Assembly: GCA_902500825.1 (NCBI GenBank)
Contig: CABVRX010000001.1
Span: 62,001 to 126,000 of the forward strand
Origin: an uncultured Nitrospira sp.
GTDB taxonomy: Bacteria; Nitrospirota; Nitrospiria; Nitrospirales; Nitrospiraceae
Length of the DNA stretch: 64,000 nt
Reading direction: 5' to 3'
Shown: positions 1 through 9,138 of the stretch, piece after piece
How positions within the stretch are numbered: the first letter of the stretch is position 1
Layout of the letters: the number at the start of each line of letters is the position of its first letter
Program-made: the position numbers and the translations under genes
Notes under the pieces: model-generated
The model's input: only the letters and a program-made list of their open reading frames with translations
Told to the model about the DNA's origin: nothing
Databases searched by the model: none

Positions 1-455
1 TGGTCGACGAGCGCTCACTCTTGCCCGATCTCTTTACCTCTAACGAGATGATCAGGTTCACAGCGGCGGCCGAAGTCCCTGCGCTTATCCGTACCTGGCT
101 CGACGATGCGCCAGGACGGCGCGCGATCGCCGAGGCCGCGCGCCGGCGTGTTCTTGCGCAGCACACGTATGAACATCGCGTGAAAGAACTCTTGGCGACG
201 ATCGGTGTACATCAACCTGATCGAATAGGAGCCATTGTGCGCGGCGATCGTAACGCCGGCGTGTTAGCGCAACAGGTGGATACGCCACCCGAGCTTGCGG
301 CGATGCTTCGCCGATTTCCGCCGGATCAACGAGTGGAGCTTAAAGACGTGGCCGCCCAGATCAAGGCGAAAGGCGCGGGACAGGAACTGACTCGGAAGGA
401 ATTGCTGGTCTTGATGCTGGATAGTTATCGAGCGGAAATGAGAGATCTCGTATGA
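1..455 (+). CDS. CgeB-like glycosyltransferase, C-terminal fragment
   Basis: The reading frame is open from the window edge, so this is the 3' end of a longer gene. The visible part contains the motif RRRVLAQHTYEHRV (about residues 42-55 of the visible frame), which resembles the end of CgeB-type glycosyltransferases, where an ageing-like helix precedes RRRVLxxHTYxHR. About 75 residues of less recognisable tail follow. Its stop overlaps the start of the next glycosyltransferase gene (ATGA at 452-455), so the two are probably co-translated. With flagellin just downstream, a role in flagellin glycosylation is likely but inferred. The family call rests on a short motif. Confidence 0.55.
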   Translation, partial: VDERSLLPDLFTSNEMIRFTAAAEVPALIRTWLDDAPGRRAIAEAARRRVLAQHTYEHRVKELLATIGVHQPDRIGAIVRGDRNAGVLAQQVDTPPELAAMLRRFPPDQRVELKDVAAQIKAKGAGQELTRKELLVLMLDSYRAEMRDLV

Positions 456-2119
456 CGCAGCAGGTCCTGGTCATCAATATCACTCGGATGGGCGATCTCG
501 TACAGATGGGCACTCTCTTGGCACGTCTCCGTGACGAATGGCCAGGCGTGGCGGTGGACCTTGTGGTGGATCGACAATTTGCACCGGTCGCATCCATGTT
601 GAATGGCTTACGTGACATTATCGCCTATGACTTTCATACGTTGATTGAGGAGAGTCGGGCCTGCGTCAAAGATACCGTTAGGCTCTATCAAGAGGTCGCA
701 TCGTGGGCAAATGAGTTGCACGAGCGTCGCTATGATCGCATCATCAATCTTACGTTTAATCGGCCCAGCGCACTGATGGCCGATTATGTCGGAGCGACGG
801 ATATCCGTGGTGCGCGGAGCGCTTGGGACGGGGGTACGGTCGTCGACAATCCATGGATGGCGTACTTTACCGATATTCATCAGGTCCGCCGCATCAATCG
901 CTTCAACCTCGTCGACGTCTATGCAATGGGTGGGAGCGGGCCGGGCTCGTTTGCGCCACTGTCTGTAGCGGCGCCTACAGAGAGTACGGACTGGGCGATG
1001 CGTTTTCTGTCGAGTCCGAACGGGCAGGAGGGCGAATGGATCGCAGTGCAGGCAGGGGCGAGCGACGTGATGAAAGCCTGGCGGCCACAGCATTTCGGCG
1101 TGACGCTGGCTCGCTTCAGCAAGCATTGGGATGGAGGCATTCTGTTCATCGGGTCGCCATCGGAACAGGACACGATCGCCCATGTGATCCGGACGTATCG
1201 AGAGGCGGGTGGGCGCAGCGCGATCAAGAATGTAGCCGGGCAAACGACGCTGGCGCAGCTCGTCGCGCTCCTGGCGCGGTGCCGATTGCTGCTCACGAAC
1301 GACACGGGGCCGATGCATTTGGCCGTGGGAGTGCAGACGCCGGTCATTGATCTCTCGGTCGGCCATGTGGATTTTCAGGAGACCGGCCCGTACGGACCGG
1401 GACATTGGGTTCTGCAGCCGGATCTAGAGTGTGCGCCCTGCGGATTTGACCAGGTCTGTTCGCACCAGGCCTGTAAGGAGCGTCTGCCGATCGATGCGGT
1501 CGCTGACGTCATGATTCATATGGTAGGAAAAGGCCCGCTGCCGTTGGCCGGGTTGGGCTACAGTTTATATCGATCGGGCGTCGACGCGGACCACTTGGGA
1601 AACTTTGAATTGGTCTCCGGCCGAGAAGATGCGGTAGTGGCTTGGTATGCGGCTTTCTGGCGCCGACGCTGGTATGAGTCCTTTACCGGCCAGCCCAGCC
1701 GACTCGGGGAGTTGAACAGTCTTGCTCCGGACACCAGCGAAGGATTGGCCTGTATTCGGACGATGATGCCGCTGCTCGACAGTCTCTGTCGCCGGGCCGA
1801 CCACATTGTCCAGCTTACCGGGCAAACGCCGCTTTCTGTACAAGCCATTCAAACGCTGCAGCGGGCACAAGCGGAAGAGCGTCAAAAGGCCGCTCACGCC
1901 GGTATGGCGACGTGGGCGACAAAACCACTGACCATGGCCGCGCTCCGTCTGTTGTGTCAGGACAATGTGCAAGGGCTGGAGCCAATGGCGAGATATCACG
2001 CGGCGGCGTATCAACGCTGGCGTCGTGAGATCAAACTCATGGCGTCCCACTTCGCATCGGCGCGAGAGGCGGCTGCTCCGAGTGCAATCGCGTCTGTGTC
2101 GTATGCCGGTATCGAATGA
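452..2119 (+). CDS. Glycosyltransferase family 9 (heptosyltransferase-like)
   Basis: A 555-residue protein with the features of ADP-heptose:LPS heptosyltransferases. These are an N-terminal ITRMGDLVQMG loop, a central TNDTGPMHLAVG motif near residue 285 that binds the nucleotide sugar in this fold, and a CAPC...C...C cluster near residues 327-340 common in the family. Family members are usually about 350 residues, so the last 180 residues are an extension of unknown role. The gene overlaps its upstream and downstream neighbours by four bases each and lies just before flagellin. Transfer of sugar to flagellin or to a surface glycan is the likely job; substrate unknown. Confidence 0.8.
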   Translation: MTQQVLVINITRMGDLVQMGTLLARLRDEWPGVAVDLVVDRQFAPVASMLNGLRDIIAYDFHTLIEESRACVKDTVRLYQEVASWANELHERRYDRIINLTFNRPSALMADYVGATDIRGARSAWDGGTVVDNPWMAYFTDIHQVRRINRFNLVDVYAMGGSGPGSFAPLSVAAPTESTDWAMRFLSSPNGQEGEWIAVQAGASDVMKAWRPQHFGVTLARFSKHWDGGILFIGSPSEQDTIAHVIRTYREAGGRSAIKNVAGQTTLAQLVALLARCRLLLTNDTGPMHLAVGVQTPVIDLSVGHVDFQETGPYGPGHWVLQPDLECAPCGFDQVCSHQACKERLPIDAVADVMIHMVGKGPLPLAGLGYSLYRSGVDADHLGNFELVSGREDAVVAWYAAFWRRRWYESFTGQPSRLGELNSLAPDTSEGLACIRTMMPLLDSLCRRADHIVQLTGQTPLSVQAIQTLQRAQAEERQKAAHAGMATWATKPLTMAALRLLCQDNVQGLEPMARYHAAAYQRWRREIKLMASHFASAREAAAPSAIASVSYAGIE

Positions 2120-2133
2120 GAGGAGACCGACGC

Positions 2134-2667
2134 ATGCAGATCACGCTCGATCAAGACCACTGGGAAGTCGACGCGCCATTGACGATGGAACATGTGCTGA
2201 CGGAAGTTAGCGAACGCGCTCATGCCAGGGCTCGTATTGTGACCAAGCTACAGCTCGACCAACGTACGATTACGGATCGTGACTTAGACCCTGCGCTTCT
2301 CGCCGAATCGGTCGTGGGCTTCCGGCAGCTGACGGCAGTGTCACAACCGATGCCGGAGCTCATACAGGCCGCCGAGGAGTCGGTGAGAAGATATGCAGAA
2401 ACCCTGCGCTCCGAAGGGGCTGCCTTGCTCACGCCATTGCGATTCGGACCGTTGCCGTTTTCCATACTCGACGCCTGGCTGGGGCAGTTGGCAGACTATC
2501 TTGAGTTCGTAGATCAAGCTTCCATTGCTATGCAGACAGGGACCGGGGCTTCTACTGTGGCACCTTGGATTCAGCAGCTTTTGGAGGCGCGAGCGGCTCG
2601 GGACCTGGTTCGTCTTGCGGATCTCTTGGAGTACGAGATTTTGCCTCGGTTGGATGCCCGGTGGTGA
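2134..2667 (+). CDS. Hypothetical protein upstream of flagellin
   Basis: A 177-residue acidic, mostly helical protein with no motif I recognise. The frame is open from an ATG at 2116 that overlaps the previous stop, but the AGGAG at 2121-2125 is well placed for the ATG at 2134, so I chose that start. It sits between the glycosyltransferases and fliC and is followed by the sigma-28 promoter of fliC. A link to flagellin modification or assembly is plausible from position only. Confidence 0.6.
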   Translation: MQITLDQDHWEVDAPLTMEHVLTEVSERAHARARIVTKLQLDQRTITDRDLDPALLAESVVGFRQLTAVSQPMPELIQAAEESVRRYAETLRSEGAALLTPLRFGPLPFSILDAWLGQLADYLEFVDQASIAMQTGTGASTVAPWIQQLLEARAARDLVRLADLLEYEILPRLDARW

Positions 2668-2726
2668 CAGCAGATTGGTGTCCGTTGTCATCGACTCAGC
2701 CTCTTCGTGTTCGATTGTTGAACGGC

Positions 2727-2753
2727 TCAAGTCCCTCTTGAGTCAGCCGATAA
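2727..2753 (+). promoter_or_regulatory. Sigma-28 (FliA) promoter of fliC
   Basis: TCAA at 2727-2730, a 15-base spacer and GCCGATAA at 2746-2753 match the sigma-28 consensus TAAA-N15-GCCGATAA with one mismatch. It lies 100 bases before the flagellin start codon and on the right strand. Flagellin genes are classic sigma-28 targets. Confidence 0.88.
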
Positions 2754-2853
2754 GGCACCAGACCCGCTCACAGAGATGAGTCGGGCACGCGCTTCTGCAC
2801 GGATGCCGGAGGCGAAGAGGCTGATCAAGTTTTGGACTCAAGGAGGAAGAGGC

Positions 2854-3681
2854 ATGTCACTTATCGTCAATAACAATCCTGCATCCATCTCAGCCCAGCG
2901 CAATCTGGGTGTGAGTACGGCGAGCTTGGGCCGCTCGGTTGAGCGCCTGTCGTCCGGTCTCCGGATTACCCGCGCCGCCGACGACGCTGCCGGTCTCGGA
3001 TTGTCCGAAACCTTGCGGGCGCACATTCGCAGCATCAACCAGGCCGTTCGGAACTCCTCGGACGGCATCAGTTTGACGCAGATAGCCGACGGGGCAGCGG
3101 CCACGATCGGTAATCTCATGGCTCGGCTGCGGGAGTTAGCCTCGCAATCATCCAGCGGTACGGTGGGTGCGACCGAACGGTCGTACATCGATCAGGAGTT
3201 TGTGGCGCTGCGTTCGGAAATCGACCGCATTGCGCAGGTGACGGAGTTCAATGGACAAGCGTTGACCAGCGGCAGCACGATCAGTTTCACGATGCAGGTG
3301 GGTTTCAAGAGCGGTACCGGCAATACCTTAACGATGGACCTGAACCAGCTGACGATCTCCGCGCTGGGTATCAGCAGTGTGAACGTGTCCACGGCGGCCA
3401 ATGCGCAGAGCGCATTGAGCAACATCGACAGTGCCATCAGCGCCGTGGCAACCGCCCGAGCCGAGTATGGATCGCTCCAAAATCGGTTCGAAGCGACAAT
3501 CGCGAACTTAGAGATTTCGAGTGAGAACCTCACGGCGGCCGAATCACGGATCCGCGATGCGGACATCGCGTACGAGACCTCACAATTCACTAAGAACCAG
3601 GTGCTGGTGCAGACAGGTATTGCCGTGCTCGCGCAGGCGAATACGTTGCCGCAACAGGCACTGGCGTTACTCCGAGGATAA
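2854..3681 (+). CDS. fliC: Flagellin
   Basis: A 275-residue flagellin, the subunit of the filament. The N-terminal D0/D1 helices (SLIVNNNPAS at the start, VERLSSGLRI near residue 32) and the C-terminal D0 helix (ANTLPQQALALL) are intact. The protein is short because the surface D2/D3 domains are almost absent. The frame is open from 2776, but AAGGAGGAAGA at 2840-2850 directly precedes the ATG at 2854, and the protein then starts at the family's normal position. It heads a late flagellar set (flaG, fliD, fliS, fliT-like). Two glycosyltransferase genes upstream suggest that it is glycosylated. Confidence 0.97.
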   Translation: MSLIVNNNPASISAQRNLGVSTASLGRSVERLSSGLRITRAADDAAGLGLSETLRAHIRSINQAVRNSSDGISLTQIADGAAATIGNLMARLRELASQSSSGTVGATERSYIDQEFVALRSEIDRIAQVTEFNGQALTSGSTISFTMQVGFKSGTGNTLTMDLNQLTISALGISSVNVSTAANAQSALSNIDSAISAVATARAEYGSLQNRFEATIANLEISSENLTAAESRIRDADIAYETSQFTKNQVLVQTGIAVLAQANTLPQQALALLRG

Positions 3682-3690
3682 GTGACTTTT

Positions 3691-3727
3691 GGGGCCGCGC
3701 CTTCTCTTCTATGGGGGCGCGGCACCC
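3691..3727 (+). terminator. Hairpin after fliC
   Basis: GCCGCGCC at 3694-3701 pairs perfectly with GGCGCGGC at 3716-3723, and flanking GGG/CCC can extend the stem around a bulge. It lies ten bases after the fliC stop. No U-tract follows, so it may be a Rho-dependent or mRNA-stabilising 3' structure that sets flagellin apart from flaG, not a classical terminator. Confidence 0.5.
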
Positions 3728-3749
3728 ATAGATTCGCGCGGAGGCTGCC

Positions 3750-4112
3750 ATGATACACAGCGTTACACCAAAGGCAGATCTTCGGGTCGAACGCATTCGT
3801 GGAGAAGAACCATCGGGTGTGGCGAGGCCGAAGTCAGAGATAAGAAAAAGTGACTCGGAAGGGCAGTCGACTTTCCAGGCGTCTGCTGACCGTGCCAAGA
3901 TCGATAGGGCTGCAACGAAGGTCAACGAGGTCCTGAGTCTGGCGGATCCGCGGCTCAAGATCGAGGTGGACAATGAAACCAAACGGGTAGTTGTGAAAGT
4001 GATCGAACAGAAATCAGGTGAGGTGATTCGCCAGATTCCAGCTGAAGAGTTGCTGGCGTTGGAAAAATACCTGGCCAGCCCGAAGGGGATTCTCCTGAGC
4101 GAACAGGCGTAG
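3750..4112 (+). CDS. flaG: FlaG family flagellar protein
   Basis: A 120-residue protein. The second half shows the FlaG pattern LKIEVDNETKRVVVKVIEQ followed by GEVIRQIPAEELLALEKYL; the N-terminal 50 residues are variable and charged, as usual in the family. FlaG proteins influence filament length, and their genes usually sit between flagellin and fliD, as here. GGAGG ahead of the ATG supports the start. Confidence 0.9.
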   Translation: MIHSVTPKADLRVERIRGEEPSGVARPKSEIRKSDSEGQSTFQASADRAKIDRAATKVNEVLSLADPRLKIEVDNETKRVVVKVIEQKSGEVIRQIPAEELLALEKYLASPKGILLSEQA

Positions 4113-4132
4113 GGCAACCGCGAGGATCGCGC

Positions 4133-5536
4133 ATGGCGACGATAAGTTTTGGCGGTCTGGGAAACGGACTTGACTTTGGCCAGGTTGTCGATCAACTGGT
4201 CAAGGCGTCGCGCATTCCTGTCGATCGGCTCAATGCCAAGAAGGCCGACCTTAACTCAAAATCGACCGACTATGCCACGCTGAGCACGAAGTTGGTCACC
4301 CTGCAGAGCGCAGCCGACAAAATGCGTCTGCCCTCAAACTTTGACCGTACCAGCCTGTCGGTTGGCGACTCGACCGTGCTCACAGCGACAGGGTCGTCAT
4401 CGGCCGTTCAAGGGAGTTACACCGTCAAGGTTACGCAACTGGCTCAATCTCACCAGATAACGAATAAGGCGGTGAAGGCGGTCGTGGCCACGACGACCGA
4501 CATCGTGAGCGGCGGCTCCGGGACGTTCACCTTTCGTGTCGGCAGCGGCGCGAGTCAGACCATCAGTCTGAGCGCTACCGCGACGATCGAAGATCTCAAA
4601 ACCGCCATCAATGATCTCGGTGGCGGCGTCACCGCCTCGGTCGTAAACGCGGGGAGTGAGGGGTCTCCCGCGTACCGGCTGGTACTGACTGCCACCAGTA
4701 CCGGCGGCAGTAACGGAGTCACAATTGTCGCGGACGACACAGATCTGGACTTTCTGAACGGCAGCGGAACCGGAGGGACCGATACTCTACAGGCAGCTCA
4801 AGATGCCGTCATCGTCGTGGGCGATCCCGGCCTGAATCCACTGACATTCCAGCGAAGCAGCAATACTATTACTGATGCCATTACCGGGGTGACGTTGACG
4901 CTGAGCAAGACGACCGGTTCAAGTACGACCTCGGTGAATGTCTCACGGGATATGTCGGCTGTCCAAACAAACATCAAAGATCTGGCGACAGCCTATAATG
5001 AGGTGGTCAAGTTCATCCATGAGCGGAATACCTACGACATCACGACCAAGAAGGGCGGGATCTTTTTCAACGAGCCAACGGTGCGGACGGTGCTTAGCCA
5101 AGTGAGGACGGCACTCGCCTCTGTCGTGCCAGGGTTGACCACGTATGCTTCGGTGGGTGACATCGGGTTCAAAACGGAGCGCGATGGCACGGTGACCGTC
5201 GAGGACGCCAAGCTGAGTGCGGCGCTCAGTTCGAATTACGCCGCGGTCAAGAATTTATTTGTGAATCAGGCCGGCAGCATCGGGGTAGCGCAGCTCCTCA
5301 ATGCAGCGGTGGATACGCTCGATGACATTGAAGCAGGGGCACTGACGCTTCGGAAAGGTGGTCTTACCGATCAGATCTCGGACCTGACCGATGAGATCAC
5401 CAGAAAAGAGGATTCTATCGCACAGTATGAAGAGCGGCTCCGCCGCCAGTACGCCGCGCTCGATGGACTCCTTCGACAAATGCAAAGCCAGATCGGATTC
5501 CTTCAGTCTAATTCCTCGCTGACGGGAAGAAATTAG
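4133..5536 (+). CDS. fliD: Flagellar filament cap protein FliD (HAP2)
   Basis: A 467-residue filament cap protein, which folds and inserts flagellin at the growing tip. The N-terminal FliD domain begins with GLGNGLDFGQVVDQLVKASRIP, and the C-terminal domain (about residues 275-455) ends in a coiled coil with SDLTDEITRKEDSIAQYEERLRRQ split across it. The middle is Ser/Thr/Gly-rich, typical of the exposed D2/D3 parts. It lies between flaG and its likely export chaperones fliS and fliT. Length is normal for the family. Confidence 0.96.
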   Translation: MATISFGGLGNGLDFGQVVDQLVKASRIPVDRLNAKKADLNSKSTDYATLSTKLVTLQSAADKMRLPSNFDRTSLSVGDSTVLTATGSSSAVQGSYTVKVTQLAQSHQITNKAVKAVVATTTDIVSGGSGTFTFRVGSGASQTISLSATATIEDLKTAINDLGGGVTASVVNAGSEGSPAYRLVLTATSTGGSNGVTIVADDTDLDFLNGSGTGGTDTLQAAQDAVIVVGDPGLNPLTFQRSSNTITDAITGVTLTLSKTTGSSTTSVNVSRDMSAVQTNIKDLATAYNEVVKFIHERNTYDITTKKGGIFFNEPTVRTVLSQVRTALASVVPGLTTYASVGDIGFKTERDGTVTVEDAKLSAALSSNYAAVKNLFVNQAGSIGVAQLLNAAVDTLDDIEAGALTLRKGGLTDQISDLTDEITRKEDSIAQYEERLRRQYAALDGLLRQMQSQIGFLQSNSSLTGRN

Positions 5537-5556
5537 AATCGTCCACGGAAGGACCT

Positions 5557-5949
5557 ATGATCACTCAATATACGAACCAGTATCAGCAGACACAGGTCAT
5601 GACATCGTCCAGAGTCCAGATCGTCGTGCTGCTCTATGACGCGGCTATTCAATCGATTGAACTGGCCCGATCCGGCATCGAGTCGAACAATCCCAAAGAA
5701 AAAGGCCGATTCCTCGGACGAGCCATTTCCATCATCGGAGAACTCAACAGCGTGCTCGATTTCGAACAAGGCGGTGAGATCGCGCGTTCGTTGCATCGGC
5801 TCTACGAATACATGCTCAGCGAACTGGTCACGGCCAATGCCCGAAACGATGCAGGCCGTCTCAATGGCCCGCTGCGTTGCCTGACGACGCTTCGCGAAGC
5901 GTGGCGCGAAATCGCGGCTCAGCAGACTTCTCTGGCAAGTGTACGATGA
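5557..5949 (+). CDS. fliS: Flagellin export chaperone FliS
   Basis: A 130-residue helical protein with the FliS signature: a start rich in Tyr and Gln (MITQYTNQYQQTQV), then SSRVQIVVLLYDAAI, and later LHRLYEYMLSELVTAN. FliS binds the C-terminal helix of flagellin in the cytoplasm and prevents early polymerisation. It follows fliD by 20 bases and overlaps the FliT-like gene by four bases (ATGA), so FliS and the next protein are probably made together. Confidence 0.95.
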   Translation: MITQYTNQYQQTQVMTSSRVQIVVLLYDAAIQSIELARSGIESNNPKEKGRFLGRAISIIGELNSVLDFEQGGEIARSLHRLYEYMLSELVTANARNDAGRLNGPLRCLTTLREAWREIAAQQTSLASVR

Positions 5950-6272
5950 GCTCCACGAGAGAGAATTGTCAGGCCGACATCGTTCGGCTTACGAAGGCTG
6001 CTGCAGAGGCGGCCGAGCTTGGGAGATGGGACACTGTTGCTCAATGTTATCACGAGCGCGGTACTCTCTTGGCGGCCATACAGGCGCCGGTTCGAGAGGC
6101 GAGTGACCTGATGAAACTCGATGAACAAATCCGCGATCGTGTGCGTGCCGTGCAAGCAGTGGTGATATCTCTGCTGGATGAGGCGATGGCGACCAGGAAG
6201 CGACTTCAAGGCCTATATCAGCGACTCGGAGTTCAGCGTTCGACTCCTGTGGCCGTATCCAGAAAGGTATAG
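5946..6272 (+). CDS. fliT: FliT-like flagellar chaperone
   Basis: A 108-residue all-helical protein. The stretch LTKAAAEAAELGRWDTVAQ followed by RGTLLAAI resembles FliT, the chaperone for FliD. I chose the ATG at 5946 because it overlaps the fliS stop; the frame is open further upstream only by chance within fliS. Sequence similarity in this family is weak, so the call rests strongly on gene order (fliD-fliS-fliT). Confidence 0.65.
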   Translation: MSSTRENCQADIVRLTKAAAEAAELGRWDTVAQCYHERGTLLAAIQAPVREASDLMKLDEQIRDRVRAVQAVVISLLDEAMATRKRLQGLYQRLGVQRSTPVAVSRKV

Positions 6273-6290
6273 CAGAGGCAGAAGTAGGCG

Positions 6291-7409
6291 ATGACCGAGC
6301 AGATATCCCATGACGCATCTCAGGTTGCACAGGAGTTGGCGCATGTTCAATCTGACTTGCAACACTCCCGGCAAAGACTGAGCGCATTGCATGATCTCAC
6401 CGATGCGCTCGCATGCTCACCTGACGAGGAAGGGATCATCCAGGCCCTAATGAAAGGATTGCCGACGCTTATTGATACCGTTATGGTTGGGATTGCGAGA
6501 TCAAAGCGTGATCGAATATGGATCTGGTCGGATCTTCAGAACCGGGAGCGAGAGGCGCGTGCGCGCCGATATCTGCTCCGCAAACTGGGCCACTTCCCTT
6601 CTCACCGTACTGGATCGTGTTCCCCTCCGCGGCATCTTCGCCTTGTTCCGTCTTCGGCTTCGCAACAGTTCCCGCATGAACAGGATTTCACCCTTGGGCA
6701 AGAAGTGCCTCTATCTCTCGGACAGGAAGAGATAGGCCTTCTCTTGGTTGAGCCGAAAGACCCGGATCGTTTTACGCGATGTGAGCGAGAAGTGCTTGAG
6801 ACCGTCGGGGCTTTTTTGTCTCTCGCCCTACGCCACATCGAGACGCATCAGAGAGCGCAGGAGCTTGCTCTTCGTGATCAACTCACGGAGATGCTCAACA
6901 CACATGCATTTGACGGAGCGTTGGCGCGTGAATTGAGCGTTGGGCTTCGCTACGGTGTGTCGACCTGCCTGTTACTGTTGGACTTGGATTTCTTCAAGAC
7001 CGTAAACGATCGTCTCGGCCACAAGACCGGGGATCAGGTGCTCAAGACGGCAGCCGATCTGATACGGACGACGGTGCGCGATAGCGATATCGTCGGACGC
7101 TACAGAGGTAACACATTCGCGGTCGTGTTGCCCCATACAGATCGACAGCAGGCGCGCGCCCTTGCGGAGAGATTGCGGGATCGCATCGAACGACATCCCT
7201 TTGCGGTGGAGGCCGGACAGGTCCGTACTACGGCAAGCATCGGTTTAGCCGCGATTCCAGATGCTGATGTGGTTTCCATTGCGGGGTGGATGACGATCGG
7301 CGATGCTGCCGTGAATGATGCGAAGGTCCAAGGACGCAACCGCGTGGTCCTTCATGCTCCGAAACCACCGGCATTAGCATGTGCTGCAGCCCTGAGTTGT
7401 GCCGCATAA
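6291..7409 (+). CDS. GAF-GGDEF protein with degenerate active site
   Basis: A 372-residue protein. The N-terminal 40 residues look coiled, a GAF-like sensor spans about 45-190, and a GGDEF domain spans about 195-360 with the usual DQLTEMLN and LLLDLDFFKTVNDRLGH motifs. The catalytic GGDEF loop reads RGNTF (residues 272-276), so the metal-binding acidic residue and the next Glu are both lost. The RxxD inhibitory site (RDSD, 263-266) is kept at the normal five-residue spacing. I infer a c-di-GMP-binding effector and not a cyclase. It lies between fliT and a PilZ gene, which suggests control of the flagellum. Confidence 0.88.
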   Translation: MTEQISHDASQVAQELAHVQSDLQHSRQRLSALHDLTDALACSPDEEGIIQALMKGLPTLIDTVMVGIARSKRDRIWIWSDLQNREREARARRYLLRKLGHFPSHRTGSCSPPRHLRLVPSSASQQFPHEQDFTLGQEVPLSLGQEEIGLLLVEPKDPDRFTRCEREVLETVGAFLSLALRHIETHQRAQELALRDQLTEMLNTHAFDGALARELSVGLRYGVSTCLLLLDLDFFKTVNDRLGHKTGDQVLKTAADLIRTTVRDSDIVGRYRGNTFAVVLPHTDRQQARALAERLRDRIERHPFAVEAGQVRTTASIGLAAIPDADVVSIAGWMTIGDAAVNDAKVQGRNRVVLHAPKPPALACAAALSCAA

Positions 7410-8034
7410 CGTTGAAAGCAGCCTGACCATGGCGTCTCCAGTCACGACACCCTCCGTATCATCCCAAAATTCCGCAGATGAACGGCGAGAATGGATCAGA
7501 ATCGACGACCGCGTGCTGATGGAATATCGCGTGCTGACCGAGACAGGAGCTGGGACTCCCGTTGAAGCAACTAGCACCACTCCGGAGATGATCTCCGCAG
7601 CAGTGACGAAACCGACCGCCGATCTGCTTGCCCGCACAGGAGAATCATTGATCGGTTCACCGGTGCTTCCATGGATCATGAAGGTCGACTATTTGCTTGA
7701 AGTCATCCTCAATTCCTTAGCAACCTGCCAACCGTCAAGCGTCACCCTGGCACGGCCGACGGATGTCAATCTGAGCGGGGGAGGAGTGGGGTTCGTCTCT
7801 CCCCAGGATTTTACCGCCGGTGATCAGCTGGCGATCAAGTTGATTCTTCCACCGTTTGTTCTCATCCAGGTCCTGGCCAAAGTGATTCGCTCTGTTCCCG
7901 AGGAGAGCGGAAAGGGGTTTGCCATTGCCACTGAATTTGTCGACCTCAAGGCCGACGATCAGGAGCACCTGATCCGCCACATTCTTCATACACAAGCCGA
8001 ACGCTTGAGAGCTCGCCGGGCGTCCCCCCTGTAA
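7399..8034 (+). CDS. PilZ-domain-like protein
   Basis: A 211-residue soluble protein whose C-terminal half looks like PilZ, the c-di-GMP receptor domain. It has an Arg-rich stretch RREWIRIDDR near residue 29 and DVNLSGGGVGF near residue 120, matching the N/DxSxxG motif. About 75 residues separate the two motifs, more than in a minimal PilZ domain. The GTG at 7399 overlaps the upstream stop by 11 bases; an ATG at 7429 is an alternative start. Its position behind a degenerate GGDEF gene and flagellar genes suggests a motility or secretion-related c-di-GMP output. Confidence 0.72.
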   Translation: MPHNVESSLTMASPVTTPSVSSQNSADERREWIRIDDRVLMEYRVLTETGAGTPVEATSTTPEMISAAVTKPTADLLARTGESLIGSPVLPWIMKVDYLLEVILNSLATCQPSSVTLARPTDVNLSGGGVGFVSPQDFTAGDQLAIKLILPPFVLIQVLAKVIRSVPEESGKGFAIATEFVDLKADDQEHLIRHILHTQAERLRARRASPL

Positions 8035-8060
8035 GAAATAGTCGTCGCTGAAGACTGCGG

Positions 8061-8960
8061 TTATGCGGCCTGTGAAGGAGCAACTGTGAGGAGCTGTAGC
8101 AGCATCTCTCCGGTCTTCGTCAGCGCAACGGCGGCAGGGGACGAAGGAGCGTGCTGAATCACCGGGATATAGGCACGCACCGCCTGTTCCATTGCGGAGT
8201 CTTCTGGAATTTCACCCAATAAGGTTAAGTCACCCCCGACATACTCCTTGAGTAACTTCTTGAGCTGCAGCACATTGACGCGCGCCCGCCCAGAAACGCG
8301 ATTGAGAATGAGGGCCGGTTGAAAGGCTTTGAGCGTAGATGCTGCAATAGATCGACCGGATTCATCCGTCTTGCCGGCAACGTCCAACACTTCTTCTACG
8401 CTGCTGTAGTCTCGATTCGCAAGCCCTTCCGTCATGACATCCCGCATCATGAACATCGACAAGACACGACGAATCGCCGCCAACTTGATGAAGCGGTAGA
8501 GATCTAGGACGGAGGTCGGATCTGGAGTTGCCACCGCAACGTGATGGTCGGCCATGAGAAAAAAATCGAGCGCATGATAACTCGCTCCTGCTCCGATATC
8601 GACGACGATTACGTCTGCGCGGATATCCTGAAAATTTCGGATCAGGCGCTTTTTTTGTGTATAGGCCATATTGGCTGTGGCCAATGTGTCGCCGGTGCCG
8701 GGAATAATCCGCAAGTTCTGGTGAATGGAGAGTCGTTGGGGCAGATCATCCAGGCTCTCAATTCGATGATTGAGGAAGTCGGTCAGGGTGAGAGCCGGAT
8801 TGAGGAGGCCGACCAGAACATGGGCATCGGCGCCGCCGACATCGAGGTCTGCGAGCACCACCTGCTTGCCCTTCTGTGCCAAGGCGAGGGCTAGATTGAC
8901 CGAAACCACACTTTTCCCGACCCCGCCTTTTCCCGACGCAACCGAGATCACATGCGCCAT
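8061..8960 (-). CDS. MinD/ParA-type ATPase (FlhG-like)
   Basis: A 299-residue P-loop ATPase with the deviant Walker A motif GKGGVGKS at residues 10-17, LADLDVGGADAH (switch I region) and VVDIGAG (Walker B-like). These proteins dimerise on ATP and place cellular structures. Next to flagellar genes, an FlhG-like role in flagellar number or position is the best guess, though the wider family also includes chemotaxis-array and pilus-placing ATPases. It is transcribed towards the PilZ gene and is probably a single-gene unit. Confidence 0.82.
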   Translation of the reverse strand: MAHVISVASGKGGVGKSVVSVNLALALAQKGKQVVLADLDVGGADAHVLVGLLNPALTLTDFLNHRIESLDDLPQRLSIHQNLRIIPGTGDTLATANMAYTQKKRLIRNFQDIRADVIVVDIGAGASYHALDFFLMADHHVAVATPDPTSVLDLYRFIKLAAIRRVLSMFMMRDVMTEGLANRDYSSVEEVLDVAGKTDESGRSIAASTLKAFQPALILNRVSGRARVNVLQLKKLLKEYVGGDLTLLGEIPEDSAMEQAVRAYIPVIQHAPSSPAAVALTKTGEMLLQLLTVAPSQAA

Positions 8961-9138
8961 TGCGTTCAGTTCCTATTGGTTTGCGCACAGTAACACACCC
9001 TTTGTCGGTCAGCAGGGGAGAAACATGAATGGACATCATCCATCCGGGTGAAATGGGCAAGAAATATGATTGCAGTCACAGATCCTCTTTTATTGGACGC
9101 TCAAGTTTTGAAACCGCCACGCCGATACCTCAGTCGTC

